From: Cricetomys ansorgei
Taxonomy: Eukaryota; Chordata; Mammalia; Rodentia; Nesomyidae
Assembly: GCA_026225945.1 (NCBI GenBank)
Contig: JAMJFZ010000320.1
Coordinates: 15,957,501-16,021,500, forward strand
Direction: 5' to 3'
DNA length: 64,000 nt
Shown here: positions 47,342 through 58,039 of the stretch, in pieces
Position numbering within the stretch: position 1 is the first letter of the stretch
Layout: every line of letters starts with the position of its first letter
Made by a program: the position numbers and the translations under genes
The notes under the pieces: model-generated
Told to the model about the DNA's origin: nothing
Databases searched by the model: none
The model's input: the letters and a program-made list of their open reading frames with translations, nothing else

Positions 47342-48362
47342 ACCCCATTTTAAAAATGAACAAAAGTTCACACCAGATACTTCCATGAAGAAGATACGGA
47401 AGTGGTGTATCTTGTATACAAAAAAGGTACTGCACATCTGTCATTAGGGAAACACAAATTAAAACCACAGTTGAGCACCACTCAACTGGGATGAATATGG
47501 CTGCCAGGCGCAGAAGGAAAAACACTACAAGGTCTTTCTCGCAAGAGGGTCCAATACGGTCTTTTCCAGAGAAGTGGAGCCGTGCTTGCCTGGAGCAGTG
47601 GGTAGAAAACGGAATGACTTTGACAGGAACAGTCTCCACTGTATGAAATGAATAGGTCCTCCGCACGTGTCATACTGCGCTGTGTCTAGTTAGTGATGGC
47701 ATATTGTATAGGTTTCATGTTGTGTTCATGCTACAATGGGAAAGGAGAACTGTATACAGCATTGACAGGGTCATGGAGCGACTGAACTCTTACGCACTGC
47801 TGGGAGATCTTCACCTGGAAAGCTATTTTCAAAACAGCCCGACAGTTTCTTAACTATCAGTTAAATATATACCAAGCTTTTGTTCCTCCAACTCTACTTC
47901 TGGGTATTTACCACAGAGAAAAGTGACCTCTGTTTACATAATAGCATGCACACAGGTGCTCTCAGCAGCTTCATCCATAATAATTGTAATGTAGTCTGTA
48001 ATTCTCTCAAAATGTGAATGGGTAAACAATGTGTGGCATGTCTACACAGTGGAACACTGCTGTCTGATAAAATGAATCAGATACTATACTTCAGCTTGAA
48101 TGAGCCTAAAAATAATTATGTGAGTGAAAGAAGCCAGAAATGGGGGGGGGAGGCAGCGAGAGGAGGGGGGAGAGAAAGGAGGGGGGAGAACTATAGGACT
48201 CTGTTTACTTGAACCTAGGAAATGAAACTCATGAATCACTGACAGAAAGCAGACCTGTGTTTTACCAGGCCTGGGGTGACGAGAACAAATTACAGAGGGC
48301 CCTGAGAAAAGTTTCCAAGATGACAGATATGTCAGTATCCTGACTGTGGAGACGGGGTATCA
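47342..48362 (+). repeat. Old L1, segment 4 of 4 (ORF2 end and 3' UTR)
   Basis: ATTAGGGAAACACAAATTAA, CTGGGTATTTACCACAGAGA, CACAGGTGCTCTCAGCAGCT, CATAATAATTGTAATG, AATTATGTGAGTGAAAGAAG and CTGACAGAAAGCAGACC follow the L1M 3' end in order. A purine-rich patch with G8 lies at 48139-48189. Confidence 0.85.
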
Positions 48363-48384
48363 ATGTGTCAAAACTTGTCGATGC

Positions 48385-48535
48385 CATCCTTGCTCTTTGA
48401 GGCAAGGCCTCACACAGCCTCAGCTTGCATCAGCCCTGGTTTGTGGCTGAGGTTGGCTATGCACTCTGGCTCCTGCTGTGCTGAGTTACAGGCACCACCA
48501 CGTGTGGTGTGTGCCACCGTACCCAGCATAGCTCA
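48385..48535 (-). repeat. B1 SINE, antisense, diverged
   Basis: TTTGAGGCAAGGCCTCACAC...GTGGCTGAGGTTGGCTATGC...TGAGTTACAGGCACCACCAC follows antisense B1. Confidence 0.6.
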
Positions 48536-48539
48536 CCAA

Positions 48540-51275
48540 CATCTACACGGTACATTCCGTGCCAATTATACTTCAAAGTTAACTTTGTTTCCTTAAAAGC
48601 GCTCGCATGTCATCATCCCCTTCTTGTCCCAGGGCGCTTCATCCAGGCCCTATCAGGGTCTTCATCATCGTGTATGAATCCTACCTAGTCACTCTTTTAG
48701 ATTGTGCTAGCAGATCTTCCAATGCCCTTCTAATTCTGATTTGAACAAATGGGAGTTTACCCAGCTTAACCTTGGTCTTGCTTCCCAGCCACACCTGACA
48801 GTGAGTACTCTGAGGTCTGGGGAGCCTCTGGCCGAGCACTGTGGCCGACAGAATGAGTCACTTTGGAAGCATTCTCTCCAGTGACTCCTCTGCTGGGTCC
48901 TCACAAGCATCTGGGGAAAGGCTGTGGGTCCTGCCTTGCACTCTCATCCCTGTCACCACAGACAGCACTCAAAATCGAGTACTGCAGAACCTCCTTTTTG
49001 CACAGGTCTAAAACATCCCACTTGAAAAGTATCTTTCAAAGCTGCAGAAACATACCCAGAGGCTTCTGGAAGTATAGCTTTGAAAATGTAAAAAAGTATT
49101 AAACATTTAAGACAACCGTAAATCACAGTGAAACTTTAATTCTGGACGTCTCTCAGAGGAACATTTCCAGAGGCTGCAGCACTTTCAAATAATATCATGT
49201 GCTCTGGCTTCAGCTCTGGCCACTTTTCCCTTAGAACAACAAAAAGAATCATGCCAGCTATTAAAGGCGGTCTTGTTACATAATGCAGTTAATCGGGCAT
49301 ACGCTTCCCTGTGGGATTCAACCCAAGTTTCACAGTGGTCTATTTTATTTAGCACTGATAGTTTTATTCGCTTCTTATTAAAGAGATCTTTCCACAAAAT
49401 TGACTGTTGCCTCAGCCCTGGTTAAGAAAGAAGACTGTCTGAATTACCAGTGTGAGCAACAGATGGGCCTCTGGTACAGAGAATGAGACTGGAATTCCTC
49501 AGGGAGGCAGGTGTCAGCATGCTGGTAAGTTCTCCAGATTCTGCTGCAGAGTTCTGCCTTTTCCTCAGGCATCTTGCGGGCAGAACTTAAAATAAAAGCA
49601 GGGTTTCTTAAGCTCTCGTCAGGTCCCAAGGATGCGTTTGCCACGCTTGCTCATCTCTGATGGCCCATGCTTTTGTTAATGAAGAAACCAAAACCATGGA
49701 GAAGGTGCAAAGCAAGAAGGGGGGCAGAGGGAACATGGCACTGATGCCTCCCCCTCTGTGGTTGGGGTCCCTGGCATCCTGGCATCCTGGCACTGAAGGG
49801 TCTGCCTGGCGCTGTTGCTTTTCTGTTGCCAGGAAGGGGTTGAGAGAGAGCAGCATGAACAGGTCCTTATGACCCAGTCCTGTTACCCCCTCATCCTAGG
49901 CTAGGCAGCCCTGCATTTCCCCCCTAACTACTGGATAGATAAGGGAAGAGAAGGAAGATGAAGTAATTTCCTTCATACTGTGTGACCAATAAAGCAACTG
50001 CTGAGCTCCAAGCTTAGGAAACAGTTCCCAGTACAGTCCCTTCTGGTTCCAGAGAGCTCTGACACAAGTGTGTTCTCTGTTCGTATCATTTTAAAAGCAA
50101 GGATCAGGGAAGACAAAGGAATACTTGTGCTCTCAGAGCCTCTGCCACAAGATAGGTACCATCATCTTCTCAAAAAGGAGCTGTTAGCCTTAGGCATGCC
50201 CCAAATACTAACTGGTAAGTGCCTGAGACTGACTTAATCCCAGCTCTCTCTGGCTGAAGGTTTGGTTTCTTCCAAATGGTCTGCTAAGATGATCATGAGA
50301 TGGAGGTCACTTCAGACTAGTTTGAGTGTCATTCTCAAATTGTGACGATATACAGACACCCCTAATGAATGGCTAATCTGAATCCTTTGTGTGAAGAATG
50401 CTATACAGCCTGAAGGGAGAAGATGATTCTTACACACTTCCATAATTCATGCTGCAGCTATAGAATCCTAGAGGGAAACAGCTTTATCAAACAGTCTAGG
50501 GGCACATACACGTTAACAAAGGATTGTTTGTGAAGACATGTCTGGTAATATCTGCTTAGAAAGACTATGTGCACAGTGATTGGCCTAAGGATGATGAATG
50601 GATCCAAAGAGACACCAGTAATGCTCACTCATTTCTCTCCAACATGCCTTACTTTGTTTGGGACACCGTCTACCCGCTAAAGGTCAACCACATCCTCTGG
50701 AACGCAGGAGATGCGGACACTGCCAACAGTACTTCGGTTTGGTAAATGAATACTCTATTTCTGGAGTGAGTGCTCTTAGGAAGACCACTCAGTGGGGCCT
50801 GGGTCTTGGATTCAGCCACTGTATCGTCCAAATCATCCTTCAGTGTTTACATTACACAGACGGCCCCCGGTTTCTGAGTTTTCCATTTTGTGATGTGGCA
50901 GATTGAGATCCCATTCAGTAAAAAGTATATCTCAAATTTAGAATGAGATCTTTTCCTGGTATTTGTGGTATGTTTCTCTCTTGAGATGCTGGGCCATGGC
51001 AGTAGGCTGCAGCTTCCAGACAGCTAGCTACCAGTCACGGTACTCTAACGGAGAGATACACAATCCTTGACTGGGCTACTAAGCTGTGGTGCTCAATAGG
51101 ATAGGGATGTTGAAATGCATTTTCTAACTTAGGATATTTTCAGGTTAGAGTGGCTTTACCAAGTTGTAACCCCACTGTGAGTTGAGGAACGTGCTCAGTC
51201 CTACAAGTAACACAAACTCTGAAAAACACAGGCTTCAAAGTAATATTTTTCAATGTCCTCCTCTGGCAGAAAGGT
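48540..51275. other. Long intronic stretch without recognised feature
   Basis: No SINE, LINE or LTR that I recognise over 2.7 kb, and no supported coding frame. Such a repeat-poor interval could hold conserved intronic elements; only an alignment can tell. Confidence 0.4.
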
Positions 51276-51284
51276 GCTAGAATA

Positions 51285-51550
51285 GGAGGAGAAAAAGGAG
51301 GAGGAGGAGGAGGAGGAGGAGGAAGAGGAGGAGAAGAAGGAGGAGGAGGAGGAAGACGAGGAAGAGGAGGAGGAAGAGGAGGAGGAGAAGGAGGAGGAGG
51401 AGGAAGAGGAGGAGGAGGAGGAGAAGAAGGAGGAGGAGGAGGAAGACGAGGAAGAGGAGGAGGGAAAGGAGGAGGAGGAAGAGGAGGAGGAGGAGGAGAA
51501 GAAGGAGGAGGAGGAGGAGGAGGAGGAAGAAGAAGAAGAAGGGAAAGAAA
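51285..51550. repeat. (GGA)n-rich purine tract with 90-bp higher-order repeat
   Basis: 265 bases of almost pure purine on the plus strand. The only internal pyrimidines are the C of two GAAGACGAGG motifs. A 40-bp block starting GAGAAGAAGG recurs identically at 51331-51370 and 51421-51460. Poly-Pro and poly-Leu frames on the minus strand are artefacts. Confidence 0.97.
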
Positions 51551-51554
51551 CAAA

Positions 51555-52685
51555 ACAGAAAATCCCTTGTCATATTCTTTTAGTCTGTTTCCTGGCAGCA
51601 TTTCTGTGTGGATATCCTAAAGAGCACAGAAGCAGCTTTTATGGTTAGAAAATTGAAGTGCTATCAAACGCAGGAAATTATAGGGATGGAGAACAACAGC
51701 TCATCTACATATGTCCCATCTGCTTTTAGTTTCATGTTTTGCACAATCAATTACTAGAAGCATTTGAGAGTGTGCTACGACACTGAAAATGAGAAGGGGG
51801 TGTGTCCTAATTGCAGCCTGGAGGTGAAATGGGGGTGAAGGGGAGGGAGGTAAGCGAATGTCGCCGCGGACTCCAAGGAGAGTCTCCAGGAAATGGCAAC
51901 TCGGAGCGTCACAAACACATGATCGGAGCCAGTGTTTTGGAACACGGTAAAAAGCAACTTTGTACTCAGTGGAGAAACGCCACCTACTTCATTACTGTGT
52001 CGGCTTGGGTCACCGCGTCCTCGGCAGCTCAGCCGTTTCCCTGCTGCAGCAGCTGCTCCGACTGTGGACACGCTGGTGTCTGACCACTGCCCAGATTCTG
52101 CTGCTGGGTTTTTCCAATGTGAGCTCCTAAGAGCAACCTTATTCTGAAAGCTCTTCTTTTGCATCCTCCAACTAACTACGCCCTATTGCCCACTCCTACA
52201 TGAGCCACAGCCTAGTAAGGAAAAGGGCTCTGCTCCTAAAAAGACAGGCAGAGCCCAGAACAGCAACGGGTTCACACTCCAAATAAAGTCTGAGCTGAAG
52301 AGGGGTTATAAGGAGCCAACATTCTTTGGTTGAAAGAATTCAGTGCCAGGGAATTCTTTAAAAATAAGAAGAAAAAAGTGCTTCTTATCTCCACGGATCC
52401 AACCAATTAAATAATATTAGCAGAAGCAATGAAAAAGTTATCATTGCCTGTCTGAGGGTAAGGAGTGAAGGGGATGGTGCGAGTTATCGGTCTATTGCTC
52501 ACTCTTTTGGTACACTTTTAAAAGGGGAAAACAGATGAAGGTCCCAGGGATTCTAGAGATAAACACCAACAATGTGAGCCTATTTGTACACGAGTCCCTT
52601 CCATAGCATAAATCAGCAGCCTCATCAGTCTGCGGCTAGCAGGAGACGACGTCCCGACATCATAAATCTGATTTCCATTTCTGAG
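51555..52685. other. Intronic sequence, unassigned
   Basis: The 51860-52090 part is richer in CpG than its surroundings. No gene or repeat recognised. Confidence 0.4.
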
Positions 52686-52688
52686 CAA

Positions 52689-52726
52689 TGACTCACAGGT
52701 TTGAAAGAGAATTCGATTCTCTTTCA
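52689..52726. promoter_or_regulatory. AP-1 consensus next to a perfect 11-bp inverted repeat
   Basis: TGACTCA (52689-52695) is the AP-1 consensus. At 52702-52726 the arms TGAAAGAGAAT and ATTCTCTTTCA are exact reverse complements around TCG. Both are visible in the sequence; use as a regulatory site is inference. Confidence 0.4.
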
Positions 52727-52882
52727 TCTATGCCTGGTCCTGGACAACTTATTTCTCTCCTCCCTCTCTCTCCCTGTCCCATATACATATGCCTGTCTGT
52801 CTGCCTGTCTGTCTCTCCCCGTACCCCCTGTGTGTAGGCCACATGACAACTTCATGATGTGTTGTTTCTCAGGTTTTGTCCA

Positions 52883-53100
52883 CCTTGTTTTTGAGACAGG
52901 GTCTCTCACTAGCTCACCAATTAGGTTAGTCTGGGTAGCCAGTGAGCCCCAGTAAACTGCCTACCTCCATCTCTTGTGCCAGGACTGACTACAAGCACAC
53001 ACCATAACCAGCTTTTGACCTCGTTCTTAGGAGTGAAGCTCAGGTTCTTGTGCTTGCAATGGTAAGCACTTTACTGGCACAGCTCTCTATCCCTTGGCCC
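52883..53100 (-). repeat. B4-like SINE (B1 part plus ID part), antisense
   Basis: TTTTTGAGACAGGGTCTCTC...CTGACTACAAGCACACACC is antisense B1-like. It is followed by AAGCTCAGGTTCTTGTGCTT, GCAATGGTAAGCACTTTACT and CTCTCTATCCCTTGGCCCC, the antisense ID-like head. Confidence 0.7.
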
Positions 53101-53439
53101 CATATTCTCTTATTGATATAATACTCTGATCACATTCACTTACTCATTAGGGACTCTGTCTCAGAAGTTCTCGGATACTCTTAAATACAAACGTAGGAAA
53201 TGCCATTAAGCATCACTAGGCATTTCATAATTCCAATGGTCAAGAAAAAGGAGAATGGTCCAACAGAAACAGACCCCAGAAGGTGAATGCATGCCATGTG
53301 CCCTTCAATTGTTTCTCTTCCAGAACTTGTCCCCTCACTCCTTCCCTCTTCATAAATGTCCTGCTTCTCTGCATCTTATGTAGAAGCTCATGGTTGCCAG
53401 GACGATGAAGTCTAGAGCCAATCAAGGGGTAGCCTTGTG

Positions 53440-53778
53440 TGGTGGTGTGCATGAGCAATATCCTACATGGGCACATGTATTTGAACAGCTGGCTCCCAGC
53501 TGGTGAAGGGAGGTTATGGAGGTAGAGCCTTGCTGGAGGAAGTATGTCACAGGGAGAGGGCTCTGAGGGTGTACCCCACTTTTCTTCTCTCACTCTTTAC
53601 TTCTTGTGTATGTATAAGGATGTGATGAGCCAGCTTCCTTGTGTCTGCTGCCATGCCATGCGAAGCCATCCCTGCCACCACGGACTCTATCCCTCTAGGA
53701 CTGAGAACCAAAATACTCCCTTCTTCCTAAGATTGCTTTTGGTAGGAGTGTTTTATCACAGCATCAGGAAGGTAATTA
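53440..53778 (+). mobile_element. Solo LTR, MaLR-like
   Basis: ACATGGGCACATGTATTTGA, CCAGCTGGTGAAGGGAGGTT, AGAGCCTTGCTGGAGGAAGT, ATGTCACAGGGAGAGGGCTC, CCACCACGGACTCTATCCCT and ATCACAGCATCAGGAAGGTA follow the same family as 11.0 kb. Non-coding. Confidence 0.6.
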
Positions 53779-53781
53779 TTA

Positions 53782-54775
53782 CATCTGTCTTAGAGCTTCG
53801 TAGCAAGGATGCAATGGGATACAAAGATGACACAGTAGTTAGGAGGTTCTGCCAGTTGTTGAGGTTAATTTCCCTAAGGATGAATGTAGTCTCCTTCACT
53901 AAAGGACCCAGGAGCAAGTCACAGGTCTCAAGGCTCTGAGGCACAGGGAACTCAGATTCTTTTGATCAGCCAAGGAACATTTTTCATTAAGGAATACTTC
54001 TAGTTTTCCTTTTACTCAGCAGTGACACTGTCCACAGTAATTGTATCAGGCTGACAATATGTCATAGGGCATGGACACCAAATATCTGCCCTTCTGCCCC
54101 TGATGCATAGCTGTCTAGATATCCGTGTGCATGTCAATAGGCAGAGAGCTAGCCAGCTCCCCCCCCCCCCGCCTTCCTGCATAACACCACAGGGAAGAGG
54201 CTGGAGTCCAGACTCACCTGCCCTGTCACATTCAGTACTCCCCGTTTCTTCACCTTGCTTACTTGGGCTAGAGTCTCCTATAGAGGGTAGGGGCATTCTT
54301 AGAGCGCCATCTTGGCCTTCCAGATCATATGGTCTAGTCTCCTTGTGGCCACAAATACAAACAAGAACAACTGAAGGGCAGGTAAACTAGCAGGCACAGC
54401 AGGGAGACTATTAAACCAAGCTGCATAGTGTGTCCAGTGCAGAGATCAGAGACCTAGGAGTCAGAAGTCGTGATAGTTCATGATCCAGAGTATGACCTAG
54501 AGATCCATATGACACTTTCATGAAAGGGCTAAAGCAGTTCCAGAAACTACAAGTGCAAATATCTCCAAGGGCACCCTAGAGAATATAAGTAAAACATGGA
54601 TTAACAGGGCCAGGGAGACCCATAAGGAAATGCCCCACTTAAGGGGTCAGTTGCTGCTCAGAATGAGAAGGCTGTAGCTCTAGAAGAGGCACCCAATGTT
54701 CCACATCTTTGAGAAGAAAGTCACAGATCCGTATTTTAGGTAAAATCTCTGTAGGTTTTGTTTGGTTTGGTTATG
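53782..54775. other. Intronic sequence, unassigned
   Basis: A C10 run lies at 54160-54170. No gene or repeat recognised. Confidence 0.4.
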
Positions 54776-54779
54776 GTTC

Positions 54780-54916
54780 TTTTGAGACAGGGTTTCACGT
54801 AACCCTGGCTGGCCTTGAACTTACTATGTACCAAAGCTGGTCATGAGCATTTTGCTTTCCTGCCTCTACCTTGCAAGTGCCAGGATAATGGGCAAGCACC
54901 ACCATCCCTGGCTGAA
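54780..54916 (-). repeat. B1 SINE, antisense
   Basis: TTTTGAGACAGGGTTTCACG, TAACCCTGGCTGGCCTTGAA, TTCCTGCCTCTACCTTGCAA and GGGCAAGCACCACCATCCCT follow antisense B1 closely. Confidence 0.85.
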
Positions 54917-54947
54917 ATCTCTTAGTTTTACATAGTGTCAACGAATT

Positions 54948-54949
<2 letters not shown>

Positions 54950-54984
<35 letters not shown>
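54950..54984. repeat. (CA)n microsatellite
   Basis: About 17 uninterrupted CA units just beyond the B1. Confidence 0.95.
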
Positions 54985-54985
<1 letters not shown>

Positions 54986-55089
54986 TTAAGTATGTTGTGC
55001 AAGCCAAGCAAAACGTGTGTGTAAGCTGGCTGCAGCCCTAGGGATTCAATCTGTGGCCTCGGCATTAGGCCATGTCTCTAAGCTTTCTT

Positions 55090-55865
55090 TTAGAGCTTAC
55101 ATTCTGTGATCTGCCCCAGAGCATGTTTTCACAGCAAAATTGCTGCCCTGATTAATGTCTATTTGATAATGAAGCCAGAAATGACACAGCACAGGACTGC
55201 AGACAGGATGAAGCTGGGATTTGCTTTGGAGCCCAAGGGCAGAGGAAACCTTGAAAGGCTGAGGATGAGGGTGAGACAACAAGCCCAGTTTCTAGTTAGC
55301 AAAGCAATTCGGACTGTGACTGGGAGGAGCCAGGAAGAAGGATCGGTGCGTGCAGCTGAGCAGAGCACAAGGATGTCTGCTCGGGGACAGTGGGGTGTTG
55401 TGCTCTGACCCGGGACTGCAAACCTTCAGAGATAGTTTTCCTACTCCGTGCTTCCTTGTAGGTTTTCTGGCCTTGAGACAGGCAGGGGTAGAAACAGAGG
55501 GATAGCTGGAAAGTCACGGTAGGGGGAAAAAGACCATAGCCCTTGACCCAAGATGGAGGAGGGCTACGGAGAAAAGTAGACAGACTGTGAAGACATAGAA
55601 AGGGATGGACATTGGCTGGTGGGTTAAATACGGGGCAAGACGAGACGAGTCAGCTGAGACAATAGGCTGCCAAGCTTCTAGCTCAAGTGACCGGGTGACT
55701 GCTATTGCCACTGCTGGGGTTGAAACGGAGGAGGGTGGGCCAGGAGGGAGCTCAGCAGGCGAAAATGCTACCCGAGCAAGCCTGATGATCTTAGCTCAGT
55801 CCCTCTCCTAGTGGAAGGAGAGAACCCATTCCCAAAAGTTGGGCTCTTTTTTGGTTATCTGGTGT
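55090..55865. other. Intronic sequence, unassigned
   Basis: Overlapping short frames on both strands, none recognisable. No repeat named. Confidence 0.4.
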
Positions 55866-55867
55866 AA

Positions 55868-55979
55868 GCCAAGTCCGCCTTCCTGTGCACCATGTGTACC
55901 CTGCTAGGCGTTATTCTGCTCGTGCCAAGTCCGCCTTCCTGTGCACCATGTGTACCCTGCTAGGCGTTATTCTGCTTGT
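55868..55979. repeat. 56-bp tandem duplication, 55/56 identical
   Basis: Copy one (55868-55923) and copy two (55924-55979) both begin GCCAAGTCCGCCTTCCTGTG and end CTGCTCGT or CTGCTTGT. The only difference is one C/T. Two copies, head to tail, no spacer. Confidence 0.98.
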
Positions 55980-56009
55980 CATGTGTTCACCTGCTTGTCC
56001 TATTTTCAT

Positions 56010-56402
56010 TTCTGTTGTGTGATAAGATATCCTGGCAAAAAGAACTGAGGGAGGGAGGGTCTATTTCAGCTCTCCATTGTACTTGACAATCCATCACTGC
56101 AGGGAAGTCAAACCGGTGGAATCTCGAAGCAGCTCATCATATCACATCTACAGCCGAGTGCACAGAGAGAGATAAAGCCGTGCATGCTTAGTGCTCAGTC
56201 AGCTTTCTCTACTCTTATGCAGCCTGGGGACTAAAACCAGGCAAGTGTGCTTCCAACTTCCTATAGCAACAAATGCAATCAAGAGAACCCCTCACAGGCA
56301 TTGCCACAGGCCAACCTGATCAAGACAATTCCTCGCGGAGACTCCCTTCCCAGGTGATTCTAGGCTGTGCCAAGCTGGCAGTTAAAGCTAGCCATCACCG
56401 CT
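56010..56402 (-). mobile_element. LTR-like rodent repeat, antisense
   Basis: Antisense order: TGTTGTGTGATAAGATATCC, GAGGGAGGGTCTATTTCAGC, GACAATCCATCACTGCAGGG, GCTCAGTCAGCTTTCTCTAC, CTTCCCAGGTGATTCTAGGC, GTTAAAGCTAGCCATCACC. The same family as 5.7 kb in the opposite orientation. Confidence 0.6.
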
Positions 56403-56404
56403 CA

Positions 56405-56578
56405 ATTCTCATAACAGCTCTTAAGACAGATACTGCATTATCTTCACCCTGCTGAGCAGGAAACCGAAGCACAGGGGTCAACAGCTCACCAAGGTCAGGC
56501 TGCCTAGAGTATACTAACCAGAAGTTGAACCCAGACCACCTGGATCCTTAGTCAGGCTTTGAAACATCACATGCTGCC
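56405..56578 (-). repeat. MIR SINE, antisense
   Basis: GAGCAGGAAACCGAAGCACA, CAACAGCTCACCAAGGTCAG and AGTTGAACCCAGACCACCTG follow antisense MIR. It abuts the preceding LTR. Confidence 0.7.
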
Positions 56579-56579
56579 T

Positions 56580-57720
56580 GCTGCTGCCTCTCCAAACATC
56601 TCAGGTCACGTCTGAGCTCCATTTAGGCGCCCCCTTTCACATTCAATATCCCTGTTCCTTGTTTGAACTGGTTTCCAGGCTTAGTGTTAGGGTTTTCCTC
56701 ACATGAACTGGTTTTTGGACGACCCTTCCCCCATCCTCTTTATCTTCCTGACTTTTGGACCACCTAAGCTTGCTGGCTCTTGCTCTGTGTATATGAATGA
56801 ATCTTCTCTTCTGGATGGAGAACAGGAAGCAGGTTCGTGTTTACTCCTTCTGAATCCTTTACAGCAATGCCAAGAGTGGCATACAGACAGGGCAGGCCAA
56901 GTGAGGATAATAGGCCTGGCCACATGGACACCATGAGTCGGCTGGGAATACGCTTTTATCTGTCACAACCTCAATTAAGGGGAAAGGACTTATTTTGTAA
57001 AATACTGGCCTTGTGGCCAGAAATGTCAACATAATGAATTGGCTAATTGTTCCTTCTTGTTGCAGATCTTTGCCGGCTCCATCTCTAGACCACAGCATCG
57101 AAGCTGGAAGCCACCTTACTTGGCTGTGTCCTATGACACCACTGACCTTGTGTGATGGTAAGGCTGCTCAGAAGCTGGGCTACCTCTCACATTGTCTTGG
57201 GGTCTCACTGCATTTGGGGGTTCTGCAGCAGTGCTCTCCTCTGCATCTGTTCTTGACTTCTGTTCAGTGCCCCAGAGGCTGGGAGGGGTCTGACAACAGT
57301 TTTCCCTGACAGATGCCTGGGAACATTTTTCTGCTATCAGTGGATACCTGTCCCAGCCCCTGCATACACTGCCCTCTGGCAGATCTTTCTTCACACTCCT
57401 CACTGCTAATATTCTTCCTCACTCCCAACCACAAACATGTCAAGACGAAGCTGCCCTCGTAAGGGAACCTACCCAAATTCATCAAATTGAGGCTTCAGGC
57501 AATCTTTCCTGGGAACCGGGAGGGAGGACTACCCGGTAGAAGGGAAGCTAGTGTTCTGTTCTGGGTTCCTTTTGTCACGTTCTCCTAACATCTAAATACT
57601 CGAATTTCCAAACGTCATCCGACCAGTTGGCCCTAGCATTTCAAGCTATGAAAAATGACCTGACTTGAAGCAGATGTTTGCTGGAAACACATCACTGAGA
57701 GCACATGAGAAAGGCTGGTA
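56580..57720. other. Intronic sequence, unassigned
   Basis: Short overlapping frames on both strands only. No repeat recognised. Confidence 0.4.
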
Positions 57721-57724
57721 ATGC

Positions 57725-57972
57725 TGGGCTGGAGAGTTGGGTTGGTGAAGTGCTTGCTTTGTAATGATGAGGGCCTGAGTGCAACCCTCAGAGCCCTCAT
57801 AAAAACAACATTGTGTGACGGTGCCACCGCTAGGGAGGGAGAGACCGTGAAGCCCTGGGGCTCCCTGGCCAGGCAACCAGGTCTAATTGGGGAGCTCAGC
57901 CAGTGAAAGACAAAAAAATGTGAAAGGTGAGTGTATTTGAGGAATGACATCCAAGGTTGTCCTCTGGATTCT

Positions 57973-57974
<2 letters not shown>
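57725..57974 (+). repeat. B4 SINE
   Basis: ID-like head GGCTGGAGAGTTGGGTTGGT, AAGTGCTTGCTTTGTAATGA, then a changed middle and the B4 end TGACATCCAAGGTTGTCCTC. The microsatellite that follows is its tail. Confidence 0.75.
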
Positions 57975-57975
<1 letters not shown>

Positions 57976-58035
<60 letters not shown>

Positions 58036-58036
58036 C
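57976..58036. repeat. (CT)n(CA)n microsatellite
   Basis: About 18 CT units to 58012, then about 11 CA units, at the end of a B4. The same arrangement occurs after the B4 at 19.2 kb. Confidence 0.95.
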
Positions 58037-58039
58037 CTT

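Noticed and set aside
51140..51601. Poly-Pro (153 codons) and poly-Leu frames
   Set aside because: Translation of the antisense GGA tract; no coding context.
52518..52955. Two frames on opposite strands that both begin with MKEN
   Set aside because: The shared start is a by-product of the 25-bp inverted repeat at 52702-52726.
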